In this document: positions 7,575 to 15,094 of the stretch, piece after piece
Layout of the letters: each line of letters begins with the position of its first letter
Numbering within the stretch: position 1 is the stretch's first letter
From: Litorimonas sp963922935
GTDB lineage: Bacteria > Pseudomonadota > Alphaproteobacteria > Caulobacterales > Maricaulaceae
Assembly (NCBI GenBank): GCA_963922935.1
Contig: CAWUKE010000007.1
Coordinates: 1-30,906, forward strand
Direction: 5' to 3'
Length of the DNA stretch: 30,906 bases
Made by a program: the position numbers and the translations under genes
Notes under the pieces: model-generated
Databases searched by the model: none
Told to the model about the DNA's origin: nothing
What the model saw: the letters and a program-made list of their open reading frames with translations, nothing else

Positions 7575-8813
7575 GCGTTTCAAGGCGCGGATCGCCGGAA
7601 ACAATCCTAAAATTGCTGACGCAATCGTTAGAACCGCAACAACAGCGGCATCGAACAGGCCTGGGAAATATCGGGCTGGGGCAATGCCGAAACGGGCTTC
7701 CAACCACGGCGCAAACCCCCACAGCAAACCATAGAGCATCATCACACCCAGCGCGGCCCCGAGAAATGCCAGCAAAGCGGCTTCACTGACTAACAAGCCG
7801 ACGATGGTTCGCCCGCGCGCACCAACGGCCCGCAAAATGGACATTTCCCGTCGCCTTTCGTTCAGCGTCGTTAGGACAGATGTCAGCACGCCGATCAGAC
7901 CAACAATAATCACAAAGGCCGAAACCAAGGCCAAAGCCCGTTCAACGACGGACACAATCGCCCAAAGCTGGCTGAGGGCCACACCGGGGATCGCCGCCTG
8001 TAAGGGCTCTTGCCGATATGTGTTCAGATCCCGCTGCAACCGCAGGATCTGGATGCGAGAGGTCGCGCCAAGAAGAAGCGCGGTGACGCTTTCAGGTTGG
8101 AAATCTATCGCGCGAAGGCGTTCCGGTGTCGCCACGCGGCTGACGGGGGTCGGCATTCCGTTTTGCCAGCCCACATGGATCGCTTCGATCGCGCCAAGGC
8201 TGACAAGAACAGATCGATCAACTGGCGTCCCCGTCGGGGCAAGTATGCCGACGATGTTAAAAGGTGTGTTTTCATGCTCAACGAAACTCGTGGCGCCGAT
8301 GCCGTGAGACAGCGTGATGGATTGGCCAAGCGTGTAGTTTAAATCCCGCGCGACTTGGGCACCAATGACGACGTCAAACAAATCGTCAAACTCTACCCCG
8401 TCGCGGAAAGCTATAGATTGCCCACCCGCATATTTATAACGGGCGAAATAGTCTGTCGTCGTTCCGATAACACGATAACCGCGATGGGAGTCGCCCAAAC
8501 TGATCGGCACAATCCAATCCACGTCGGGTCGCTGCGCGATTTGTTCGACTGTTTGCCACGTAATGTTGTTTGTCGGATCACCGATCTGAAACACAGAATA
8601 AAGGACGAGATTTATCGGGCTGGAGCGGGCGCCCACAATGAGGTCTGTGCCACTAATCGTGCGTTCAAAACTGGCCCGCGCGCCTTGACGTAGATTTTCA
8701 ACCGCCAAAAAAAGCAGGGTCGCCGTTGCAATCGAAACGATTGTCAGAATAGCCGTAGATCGCCGTGACCACAGCGATCGCCACGCCAAGGACAGAACGG
8801 CTGGCCCCCTCAT
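7542..8813 (-). CDS. ABC transporter permease, FtsX/MacB type
   Basis: A 423-residue permease with the FtsX-family plan: one membrane helix near residues 20-42, a large extracytoplasmic domain (about 45-280, with the MacB-like stretch GTDLIVGARSSPINLVLYSVFQIG), then three helices in the C-terminal third (near 288-312, 335-365, 385-407), including the conserved RRREMSILRAVGARGRTI coupling segment. It starts with a four-base overlap with the ATPase gene and is the last gene of the operon. This type of permease usually works in mechanotransmission or lipoprotein/substrate release, yet members adjacent to DUF2796 (ZrgA) proteins are associated with zinc uptake. Confidence 0.88.
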   Translation of the reverse strand: MRGPAVLSLAWRSLWSRRSTAILTIVSIATATLLFLAVENLRQGARASFERTISGTDLIVGARSSPINLVLYSVFQIGDPTNNITWQTVEQIAQRPDVDWIVPISLGDSHRGYRVIGTTTDYFARYKYAGGQSIAFRDGVEFDDLFDVVIGAQVARDLNYTLGQSITLSHGIGATSFVEHENTPFNIVGILAPTGTPVDRSVLVSLGAIEAIHVGWQNGMPTPVSRVATPERLRAIDFQPESVTALLLGATSRIQILRLQRDLNTYRQEPLQAAIPGVALSQLWAIVSVVERALALVSAFVIIVGLIGVLTSVLTTLNERRREMSILRAVGARGRTIVGLLVSEAALLAFLGAALGVMMLYGLLWGFAPWLEARFGIAPARYFPGLFDAAVVAVLTIASAILGLFPAIRALKRSVADGLAIRL

Positions 8814-9526
8814 GCGAGGACCCCGTCATTAATTTCACTCAGGTCGACCGCGCGATCGAAATGATGGGCCAGCGTTTCATCATGGCTGACGAATAAAAGA
8901 GAGCACCCTGTCTGCGCGCGTTGTTTATTCAATCGTTCGATAAAGCGATCCCGGTTCGCGGTATCGAGAGCCGAGGTTGGTTCATCCGCAACGATCAGGT
9001 CTGGCCCCCCTATCAGCGATCGCGCGACAGCGACACGTTGCTGCTGCCCCACACTGAGGTCACTGACCTTGCGTTTCATAAGCTCAGCTGAAAGGCCGAG
9101 GTCTTGCAACAAGCGCTGGGCCGACGCGACAATCGAGCCATCTTGATCTTTTGCAGATTGCGCTCGCGTCGCTGAAAACCGACAGGCCAAGGTTACATTT
9201 CCGATCACGTCCAAATAGGGCAGCAAGTTGAGCTGTTGGAAGATTATGCCGAGCTTGTCGGCCCGCAAACGATCACGCCCGCCCGCCGAGAGAGCGGCCA
9301 TATCCGATCCACAAACCTCAATCTGACCCGATCCAGGCGACAGGACACCGCCGATCAAACTCAGCAAGGTGCTTTTCCCCGATCCGCTTGGCCCGCGTAG
9401 AAAGACGCTTTCGCCTTTCGCGACGTCAAACTGCCGGATCGACAGGATTGGGGTCTCTGGTTCATATCCAAATTGGACATTCCGCAGCCGCAAAACAGGC
9501 GACATATTCACCTGAGCGGTCGTCAC
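8810..9526 (-). CDS. ABC transporter ATP-binding protein (LolD/MacB type)
   Basis: A 238-residue nucleotide-binding subunit. Walker A is GPSGSGKS (45-52), the Q-loop glutamine is in GIIFQQLNLLPYLDV (about 97), the ABC signature is LSVGQQQR (157-164), Walker B is LIVADEPTS (177-185) and the switch histidine lies in LLFVSHDE. The sequence belongs to the LolD/MacB-like class that pairs with FtsX-type permeases, which matches its neighbour. It starts two bases after the DUF3299 stop, so the four genes are tightly coupled. Confidence 0.93.
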   Translation of the reverse strand: MTTAQVNMSPVLRLRNVQFGYEPETPILSIRQFDVAKGESVFLRGPSGSGKSTLLSLIGGVLSPGSGQIEVCGSDMAALSAGGRDRLRADKLGIIFQQLNLLPYLDVIGNVTLACRFSATRAQSAKDQDGSIVASAQRLLQDLGLSAELMKRKVSDLSVGQQQRVAVARSLIGGPDLIVADEPTSALDTANRDRFIERLNKQRAQTGCSLLFVSHDETLAHHFDRAVDLSEINDGVLA

Positions 9527-9528
9527 GC

Positions 9529-10179
9529 TTAATACTCGTAGGGCTCGATTTTGGAGAGCGATAATTCGTAGGCGCTATTGCCGAGATTGGACATAAACTG
9601 CCCTGTCTTAATCGTTCCCTCCACCCAGACAGGATCATAAATTGAACCGATCTGCGCAGCCGGTTCAGCCGAGACAAAAAGCATCTGATTAGGCGGCGGT
9701 GGCGGCGTATGAAGGCACGCGCCAAAGTAAGGCACAAGGAGGAATTCTGTATGTTCCTGGCCAAGGCTAAAATCGATCGGCACCACATAACCCGGAAGAC
9801 GGATTTTCATCCCGTTTAGGTCTTCGACAACGTTAAACGTTCCGATTTGCTCCATCGTGTCCGCGGCACTGCCTTCAGGGATCAGCGATGAAATGTCCGC
9901 CGTGCGGTCCGCATTCATCAGGGTCTGTTGACCCGCCATCATATTCTTCTCGAGCTCTTCGTAAAAGTTGGCATAGAGCTGTTCTAGGCGTTCAAATTCG
10001 CCTTCCGGCATCAGATCGTCCCAAACAATTTCCGTTACCTGATCAGCAGACAGGACAGATTCTGATTCTGTATTCGGCACATCCGCCTCTGGGGCCGTCT
10101 CCCCTCCAGAACAGGCTGCCAGGCTCAGCGCCGCTGCAGCGGTGAAACCCGTGATCAGAATTCGAAATCTGGATGCCAT
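9529..10179 (-). CDS. DUF3299 lipoprotein of the Zrg-like operon
   Basis: A 216-residue lipoprotein: signal peptide with lipobox SLAAC (Cys23). The mature part has the DUF3299 features WDDLMPEGEF near residue 54, GMKIRLPGYVVPIDF near 122-138 and the cysteine-bearing YFGACLHTPPPPPNQM near 150-165. DUF3299 proteins occur together with DUF2796 and ABC genes in zinc-regulated clusters, as in Vibrio zrgABCDE; the molecular role is unknown. It lies between the His-rich lipoprotein and the ATPase with two-base gaps on both sides. Confidence 0.85.
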   Translation of the reverse strand: MASRFRILITGFTAAAALSLAACSGGETAPEADVPNTESESVLSADQVTEIVWDDLMPEGEFERLEQLYANFYEELEKNMMAGQQTLMNADRTADISSLIPEGSAADTMEQIGTFNVVEDLNGMKIRLPGYVVPIDFSLGQEHTEFLLVPYFGACLHTPPPPPNQMLFVSAEPAAQIGSIYDPVWVEGTIKTGQFMSNLGNSAYELSLSKIEPYEY

Positions 10180-10181
10180 AG

Positions 10182-11021
10182 TTAAGACCCGAGTGATGCC
10201 CGATTATTGCTGGGCGAAAGATCAAAACTCGCCTGTGTGTTGGGGCCTAGATAGACAACTTCAAGCGCTTCCAACCGTGGAAAAGCGCTGAACATTGTCA
10301 CGGTCACGCTGTCAAGCGCGTCGGGACGTTCACACGCAAATGTGTAAGTAAGGCGCGCTTCGCGATGTTCGGCATGATCATGATCTGAATGATCATGGCC
10401 TTCATGAGCGTGATCGTCATGTCCGTGATCATGGCCCTCTTCGTGTTTATGCCCTTCATCGTGGTCATGAGCCTGTGCTTCTTTTTCATGATCATGCTCA
10501 TCTGAATGTGCGTGATCATCGTGATCGTGATCGTCATGCGTCTCATGATCGTGCATGTCTTTTGCGCCTGCCATGTCGGCGAAGAGCGAAACAGGTTCGG
10601 CCAAAGGCAGAGCCACACATCCAGCCTGACCCGAAAAGACCATCAGGCTCGCCGGATTAGAAAGGGCGAGATTTGCGGCTTCGACCTGCAGACGCTCGGC
10701 CTCTGATTGCGGTTCAGCCTCAAAACCCAGCACATTGTAAAGCGGCGTATCGAGTTCCGCCGTGACACGGTCGCCGTCTAAAACAAGCGCCAGCTTCGCG
10801 GCGCCGTGAACATGCGCTTCGAGGGATCGGATTTCAGATGTTTCATCTGCGCCGGCTTGATCGGCACTATCGCCCCCCATTTCCGCCACTTGCTCTTCAA
10901 CGACGGCGGCGACGGTTTCAACGTCTGACGCGCCTTCTTTTCCTGAAGTCCCCGAAGGCGTAGAGTCCGCGCAAGCGGAGAGGGCTAAAACAGCGGCAAG
11001 AGAGAGATAAAATGGACGCAT
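10182..11021 (-). CDS. zrgA: ZrgA-like DUF2796 His-rich zinc-binding lipoprotein
   Basis: A 279-residue lipoprotein, lipobox ALSAC. The DUF2796 signature LEAHVHGAAKLAL sits near residues 67-79, followed by the conserved LYNVLGFEAEPQSEAE. A low-complexity insert at 157-219 holds 23 histidines in 63 residues, mixed with Asp and Glu, as in metal-scavenging proteins, and the fold resumes at EARLTYTFACERPDAL. Best read as the periplasmic metal-capture component of a Zrg-type zinc uptake system. ATG 11021 is chosen over the in-frame TTG at 11036 because AAGGTG lies just upstream of the ATG. It is the first gene of the operon; a Zur-like dyad is discussed upstream. Confidence 0.86.
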   Translation of the reverse strand: MRPFYLSLAAVLALSACADSTPSGTSGKEGASDVETVAAVVEEQVAEMGGDSADQAGADETSEIRSLEAHVHGAAKLALVLDGDRVTAELDTPLYNVLGFEAEPQSEAERLQVEAANLALSNPASLMVFSGQAGCVALPLAEPVSLFADMAGAKDMHDHETHDDHDHDDHAHSDEHDHEKEAQAHDHDEGHKHEEGHDHGHDDHAHEGHDHSDHDHAEHREARLTYTFACERPDALDSVTVTMFSAFPRLEALEVVYLGPNTQASFDLSPSNNRASLGS

Positions 11022-11075
11022 GCGAACACCTTTCAAAAGGTTAGACCGTTCTTCGTAAGTAATCAGAAGGTCTGA

Positions 11076-11089
11076 GGTACAACATTACC
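11076..11089. promoter_or_regulatory. Possible Zur-like operator upstream of zrgA
   Basis: GGTACAACATTACC, with GGTA/TACC arms, lies about 55 bases before the zrgA start and recalls alphaproteobacterial Zur boxes ending in ACATTAC. The match is imperfect and rests on gene context. Confidence 0.25.
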
Positions 11090-11102
11090 AGCCTTACGTC
11101 TA

Positions 11103-11867
11103 TCAGGGCGCGTGGTTCCACCAAGCCAGATCAGAATATGACCGTAAGTCTAATTCATGGGTCCATGTCGACCGCGGCTGTTGCGACAGATGAAAATATG
11201 TGTCGGCGACGGCCTCAGGTTGGATCAGCCCGTCGGGCCCTTTCATCTCTCTGTAAGCGGCGAAACGTTCCGCCCCCAACATTTTCCCTAATGTGTCGGG
11301 GGCATCCACCGCTCCATCAATCAGGATATGGACCACATGGATGCCTAGCGCGGCATATTCAGCATTCAAAGTTTGGCATAGCATACGGCGTCCCGCCATA
11401 GCGGCGGCGTGCGAGTGCTGACCGCTATTACCGCGAACGGCGGCAGTCGCAGACGTCACCAGAAGAGTGCCGCCGCCCCGTGCGACCATCTTGGGAAAAA
11501 CGGCTTTGGCGAGGCGGAACAAACCGAGCGTCGCCATGCGCCAGCCCAGTTCGAATTGTTTGAGAGTTGTGGCTTCCAGCGGACGATTTCCGATTTGTGC
11601 GCCGAGGTTAAACAGCACGGTGTCGATCGGGCCGTGCGTGTCTTCAACCGTTTCAATAAGAGTTTCGAGACTATGTGGTTCGACCGCATTCAAAAGATGC
11701 CCACTCGCGGAGCCACCTTGAGCTTTAATGTCTGATATCAGCGTATCTAAGCCCGCTTGATCTGACCGACGACAGAGCGCGGCGTGATAACCCTCGCGCG
11801 CAAAGCGTTTCCCAACAGTGCCGCCAATCCCCGCCCCCGCACCGATCACAAGACAGACTTTTTCCAT
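11103..11867 (-). CDS. SDR-fold protein lacking the canonical YxxxK pair
   Basis: A 254-residue Rossmann-fold protein of the short-chain dehydrogenase/reductase superfamily. The dinucleotide site GAGAGIGG (9-16) is intact and VTSAT carries the usual Ser139. Where classical SDRs have Tyr-x-x-x-Lys, this protein reads HAAAM (His153 to Met157), and the NNAG motif is replaced by NLGA. It may be a non-catalytic NAD(P)-binding protein, an atypical enzyme or a divergent SDR subgroup. ATG 11867 is preferred to the in-frame TTG at 11873, since GGGGGAG lies six bases before it. It is separated from zrgA by about 80 bases and read in the same direction, upstream of it. Confidence 0.85.
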   Translation of the reverse strand: MEKVCLVIGAGAGIGGTVGKRFAREGYHAALCRRSDQAGLDTLISDIKAQGGSASGHLLNAVEPHSLETLIETVEDTHGPIDTVLFNLGAQIGNRPLEATTLKQFELGWRMATLGLFRLAKAVFPKMVARGGGTLLVTSATAAVRGNSGQHSHAAAMAGRRMLCQTLNAEYAALGIHVVHILIDGAVDAPDTLGKMLGAERFAAYREMKGPDGLIQPEAVADTYFHLSQQPRSTWTHELDLRSYSDLAWWNHAP

Positions 11868-11975
11868 TCTCAACTCCCCCCTGAAATATCAGACGACATC
11901 CCTATAGCGGCAAGGGGCTGATGATCGACCCATGAGTTTTGTTTGGCGTTTGCGCTTTTCTGTGTATGCAGCCTT

Positions 11976-12176
11976 ATGGGATCTCATTTGAAAATCGCTC
12001 TTGGTCTTGTCTTAATTGGGATCTTTTTATTCCGCGGGATTGAAGCCTTATCGACACCTGGCTTAGGTATTCGCGAGCTTTATGTCGTTGGCGGCTTTGT
12101 TTTGGCGGGCGTGATAATCCATCAGGGCTGGAAAGGCGTGCAGGCCAAACGCGCAGAACGTTCTGAGTCTGAATAG
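11976..12176 (+). CDS. Small two-helix membrane protein, unknown
   Basis: A 66-residue product (MGSHLKIALG...) with two hydrophobic segments (about 5-20 and 30-47) and a polar, charged tail (GWKGVQAKRAERSESE). The longer form from TTG 11943 would add 11 residues that look less natural. No family recognised and no convincing ribosome-binding site. It is transcribed towards the LacI-type gene, with stops only ten bases apart. Coding status rests on the amphipathic layout and the positive-then-acidic tail. Confidence 0.5.
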   Translation: MGSHLKIALGLVLIGIFLFRGIEALSTPGLGIRELYVVGGFVLAGVIIHQGWKGVQAKRAERSESE

Positions 12177-12177
12177 T

Positions 12178-12199
12178 CCCACCCGTCTAATTGGGCGGG
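12178..12199. terminator. Weak convergent hairpin
   Basis: CCCACCC at 12178-12184 can pair with GGGCGGG at 12193-12199 (one A-C mismatch, eight-base loop) between two convergent genes; the right arm lies inside the LacI-type gene end. No T-run follows on either strand. Confidence 0.3.
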
Positions 12200-13239
12200 G
12201 CAACCGACCCTCTTACAATGATCTCATGTGATAAAAGCCGACGGTTCTGTTCAATTGCTTTCGCGTCATTGTGCAGATAGGCCGTTAGCAGCGCAACCGC
12301 CTGACTTGTCATCGCCGCAATAGGCTGACGCACTGTTGTCAGTTCAGGCCAGATGGTTGTGGCGAGTTCAATATCATCAAAACCCGCAACAGACACATCG
12401 CCTGGTACGGAATATCCCAACATATGGGCCGCCCCAATCACACCGGCCGCCATGTCATCATTCGAAGCAATGATGGCCGTCGGGCGGACATCCAAATCCA
12501 TGAGAGACTGACCTGTCACCAACCCTGATCGATAGGTGAAATCTCCCTGCCGCATCAACGCTTCAGAGATGGGGAGATCATTCTTCTTTATCCCGCGACG
12601 ATAACCCTGCAAACGGTGGTGAGAGGCGGCGTGGCTATCCGGACCTTTGATAAAGGCGATGCGGCGATGGCCGGATTTCGCAATATAGTCGACCAGCTCT
12701 TCAACAGCTTGCGCATCATCCATCGCGATATGAAGACCCTCTTCATGAATGTCGGCGGGCGCAATGCTCACGATTGGCAGACGTTCCGCCTTTAGCACAT
12801 CCATGAAGGGCTGATGGACTGACAAAGGCGGCGTGACGATAAGACCATCTAGATCCACCAGATTCAGCGACCCAACGGATATTTTCGGGTCCCTGTAAGG
12901 CGCGCTTTGCCCGAAATCTTCCAACACCAAATGATGACCAAAGCGACGGCACGCATTTAGCCCGCCTGCTAAAACCTTCGATAAATATCCAGGGGATGGA
13001 TTATGATAGAGCAAGCCCACAAACATGGATCGCCCGCCCGCCAAGCGGCGCGCCCCAAGATTAGGTCGATAGTTAAGGTCTTTCACCGCCTGCTCAACGC
13101 GTTTGCGCGTATCGGGGCTAACCGCAGCCGTCTGATTAAGCACACGAGACACTGTCATCAGCGAAACGCCTGCGCGCTCGGCCACGTCTTTCATGGTCAC
13201 ACTACCGCGGCCCACACGCATATTATCTGACGTCGTCAT
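12187..13239 (-). CDS. LacI-family transcriptional regulator
   Basis: A 350-residue regulator. The LacI-type DNA-binding head lies at about 14-60: VTMKDVAERAGVSLMTVSRVLNQ (helix-turn-helix) followed by the hinge helix region NYRPNLGARRLAGGRS. The rest is the periplasmic-binding-protein-like sensor core (IAIVSI..., DDMAAGVIGAAHMLGYSVPGDVSVAGFDDIELA, then the typical LTTVRQP). Effector is unknown; the family mostly senses sugars or sugar phosphates. GGAG precedes the ATG closely. It is divergent from the region leading to the aldehyde dehydrogenase, and a palindrome 49 bases upstream of its start is a candidate autoregulatory operator. Confidence 0.94.
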   Translation of the reverse strand: MTTSDNMRVGRGSVTMKDVAERAGVSLMTVSRVLNQTAAVSPDTRKRVEQAVKDLNYRPNLGARRLAGGRSMFVGLLYHNPSPGYLSKVLAGGLNACRRFGHHLVLEDFGQSAPYRDPKISVGSLNLVDLDGLIVTPPLSVHQPFMDVLKAERLPIVSIAPADIHEEGLHIAMDDAQAVEELVDYIAKSGHRRIAFIKGPDSHAASHHRLQGYRRGIKKNDLPISEALMRQGDFTYRSGLVTGQSLMDLDVRPTAIIASNDDMAAGVIGAAHMLGYSVPGDVSVAGFDDIELATTIWPELTTVRQPIAAMTSQAVALLTAYLHNDAKAIEQNRRLLSHEIIVRGSVAPPN

Positions 13240-13273
13240 ACGCTCCGTTAAGCCAAACCGTCGCAGCTCGGCA

Positions 13274-13603
13274 ATGCACGAAAGCCAAATTGGCGAACCA
13301 ATTGATGGCGTTGATTTTCACCAACTTTGGAACCGCCGAAATGATTCCGAACCCGACAGAGACGGGGAGATGAAGAACTTTACAGGCTCGGCACGCTCTG
13401 ACTTTCCGGAAGGGTCCGTGAAACTTGAGTATCAGCTCGGCAAGGCCAAACAGATCGTCAAGTTTGGCCTGGTTTATGTCTCCCGCCGTGACAAAACCTC
13501 ATATAATCTGAATTCAGGTCGTCCGCTTCGCATGGGCGACCGTATAAAACGGCAATATATGTTTTGGTTTGACGTCTCTTTGTCGGTGGTGATTACGTCC
13601 TGA
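13274..13603 (+). CDS. Doubtful hypothetical ORF in the LacI divergent region
   Basis: A 109-residue open frame from ATG 13274 (MHESQIGEPIDGVD...). It has no signal peptide, membrane helix or motif that I know; the middle is rich in charged residues (KLEYQLGKAKQIVKFGLVYVSRRDKTSY). Codon choice is not obviously foreign, but no ribosome-binding site is seen, and the AATTGG/CCAATT palindrome lies across codons 5-10. It fills most of the 400 bases between the LacI-type start and the aldehyde dehydrogenase. Could be a small gene, a remnant, or chance. Confidence 0.3.
   Translation: MHESQIGEPIDGVDFHQLWNRRNDSEPDRDGEMKNFTGSARSDFPEGSVKLEYQLGKAKQIVKFGLVYVSRRDKTSYNLNSGRPLRMGDRIKRQYMFWFDVSLSVVITS
13288..13303. 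promoter_or_regulatory. Candidate LacI-family operator
   Basis: AATTGG-CGAA-CCAATT, a 6-4-6 inverted repeat, 49 bases upstream of the LacI-type start. Spacing and position fit an autoregulatory operator; the centre lacks the CG step common in this family. Confidence 0.35.
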
Positions 13604-13639
13604 GTCGCCTATGTCAGGCCGATCTTGGAGACAGACCTT

Positions 13640-15001
13640 ATGGCGATCGCAACGATAAACTCGTTCTCAGGTGAAACGGAAAAGACGTTTTCGGCGTTAT
13701 CTGACGCAGACATCGACGCCCGGATTGAAGCGTCCCATCAGGCTCATCAGCAATTACGCGGGCTGACGATTAAAGATCGCGCGGCTTGGATGCAACGCGC
13801 CGCAGAGTTAACGGAAGTGAAAAAGGACAAACTTGCCGAACTCGCTACGCGGGAGATGGGCAAAACCCTCGCGCAAGCCAAAGCCGAAGTCGAGAAATGC
13901 GTCTGGGTCTGTCGTCACTATGCAGGACAAACAGATACCTACCTTTCTGATGATCCCGTCGATTTAGGCGACGACAGGAAAGCCTTTCGCCGTTACTTAC
14001 CGCTTGGTCCGGTTTTGGCCGTTATGCCGTGGAATTTCCCCTTCTGGCAGGTCTATCGTTTCGCCGCGCCCGCCTTGATGGCGGGCAATACGGTCCTGCT
14101 TAAACACGCGTCTAACGTCCCACAATGCGCGCTGGCGATGGAAGAGATTTTCACTGAAGCGGGTTTTCCAGAAGGGGCCTTCTCAACACTTCTGATCGGT
14201 GGCAGCAAGGTTGAACGCATCTTGCGGAATGACAAAGTGGCAGCCGCGACGCTGACAGGATCAGAACCGGCTGGCAGCGCTGTGGCGAAGCTGTGCGGGG
14301 AATTGATCAAGCCTAGCGTTCTGGAACTTGGCGGATCAGACGCCTTTATTGTTATGCCCAGTGCGGATTTAGACGCGGCTGTCGAAACGGCTGTGCAGGC
14401 GCGGACTCGTAACAATGGGCAAAGTTGCATCGCGGGGAAGCGGTTCATTGTCCACGCTGACATTTATGAGGCGTTTCGCGAACGCTTTGCGAACGCGCTT
14501 GAGGCCCTGACCGTGGGCGATCCCATGCAAGACGGAACCGATGTCGGCCCTCTGGTGAGTGTTGAGGCTGCCGAAGAGCTGGAACGCCAGATCGCTGCCG
14601 CGGTAGACAGTGGCGCCTCTATCGTGACAGGCGCTCAGCGGGGTGATGGGGCTATTTTTCATCCAGGCCTTGTCGAGAATATCAGCCCCGACTCTGACAG
14701 CTATTATGATGAGTGGTTCGGACCCGTCGCCATGCTCTTTAAAGCTGACGACATGACCGACGCACTGCGGATCGCCAATGACAGCCCCTTTGGTCTCGGC
14801 GGGTCCGTCTTCACCCAAGATAAAGCTGAAATGGAAATGGCGTTCGATCAATTAGAGGCCGGGGCGACGTTCATCAACAGCATGACGGCTTCTGACCCTC
14901 GCCTGCCCTTTGGCGGCATTAAGCGATCAGGCTATGGACGGGAACTCGCGGCAGAGGGTCAGCGCGCGTTCTGTAATATCAAAACCATTATTGTCGTATA
15001 G
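13640..15001 (+). CDS. NAD(P)-dependent aldehyde dehydrogenase, succinate-semialdehyde type
   Basis: A 453-residue aldehyde dehydrogenase of the GabD/SSADH group, which oxidises succinate semialdehyde or a similar aldehyde in the cytosol. Motifs: MPWNFPFWQ (129-137), cofactor-binding Lys155 in LLKHASNVP, LTGSEPAG (205-212), catalytic base Glu229 in LELGGSD, nucleophile Cys263 in NNGQSCIAGKRFIV, and the C-terminal FGGIKRSGYGRE. Typical SSADH proteins run longer at the N terminus, so this is the short form seen in many proteobacteria. ATG 13640 is chosen because GGAG lies nine bases before it; an upstream TTG at 13625 is in frame. Substrate is inferred from the family only. Confidence 0.9.
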   Translation: MAIATINSFSGETEKTFSALSDADIDARIEASHQAHQQLRGLTIKDRAAWMQRAAELTEVKKDKLAELATREMGKTLAQAKAEVEKCVWVCRHYAGQTDTYLSDDPVDLGDDRKAFRRYLPLGPVLAVMPWNFPFWQVYRFAAPALMAGNTVLLKHASNVPQCALAMEEIFTEAGFPEGAFSTLLIGGSKVERILRNDKVAAATLTGSEPAGSAVAKLCGELIKPSVLELGGSDAFIVMPSADLDAAVETAVQARTRNNGQSCIAGKRFIVHADIYEAFRERFANALEALTVGDPMQDGTDVGPLVSVEAAEELERQIAAAVDSGASIVTGAQRGDGAIFHPGLVENISPDSDSYYDEWFGPVAMLFKADDMTDALRIANDSPFGLGGSVFTQDKAEMEMAFDQLEAGATFINSMTASDPRLPFGGIKRSGYGRELAAEGQRAFCNIKTIIVV

Positions 15002-15040
15002 CGTCTGACCCTCTAAGTCTAGCCTTACGTTTAAAATTAG

Positions 15041-15050
15041 GACAGGTGTC
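15041..15050. promoter_or_regulatory. BlaI-type operator half-dyad 1
   Basis: GACAGGTGTC, followed by GTTT. It matches the pattern GACA-NN-TGTC-GTTT shared with the second site 29 bp further on (centre to centre), and resembles the TACA-NN-TGTA dyads bound by BlaI/MecI. Confidence 0.55.
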
Positions 15051-15067
15051 GTTTTTCTCTTGCTATG

Positions 15068-15081
15068 ACGACATTTGTCGT
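15068..15081. promoter_or_regulatory. BlaI-type operator 2
   Basis: ACGACA-TT-TGTCGT, perfect 6-bp arms, 14 bases before the repressor start codon. Together with site 1 it suggests autoregulation of the repressor/protease operon. Confidence 0.6.
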
Positions 15082-15094
15082 TTAGTGCGGGCGC

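Noticed and set aside
10304..10618. Met/Ile/Thr-rich minus-strand frame inside the zrgA His tract
   Set aside because: It is the +1 reading of the HD repeat codons, not an independent gene.
13400..13440. Extra parS-like half-site (CCGTGAAACTT)
   Set aside because: Only one arm matches; the opposite arm has several mismatches, so it is not counted as a third parS.
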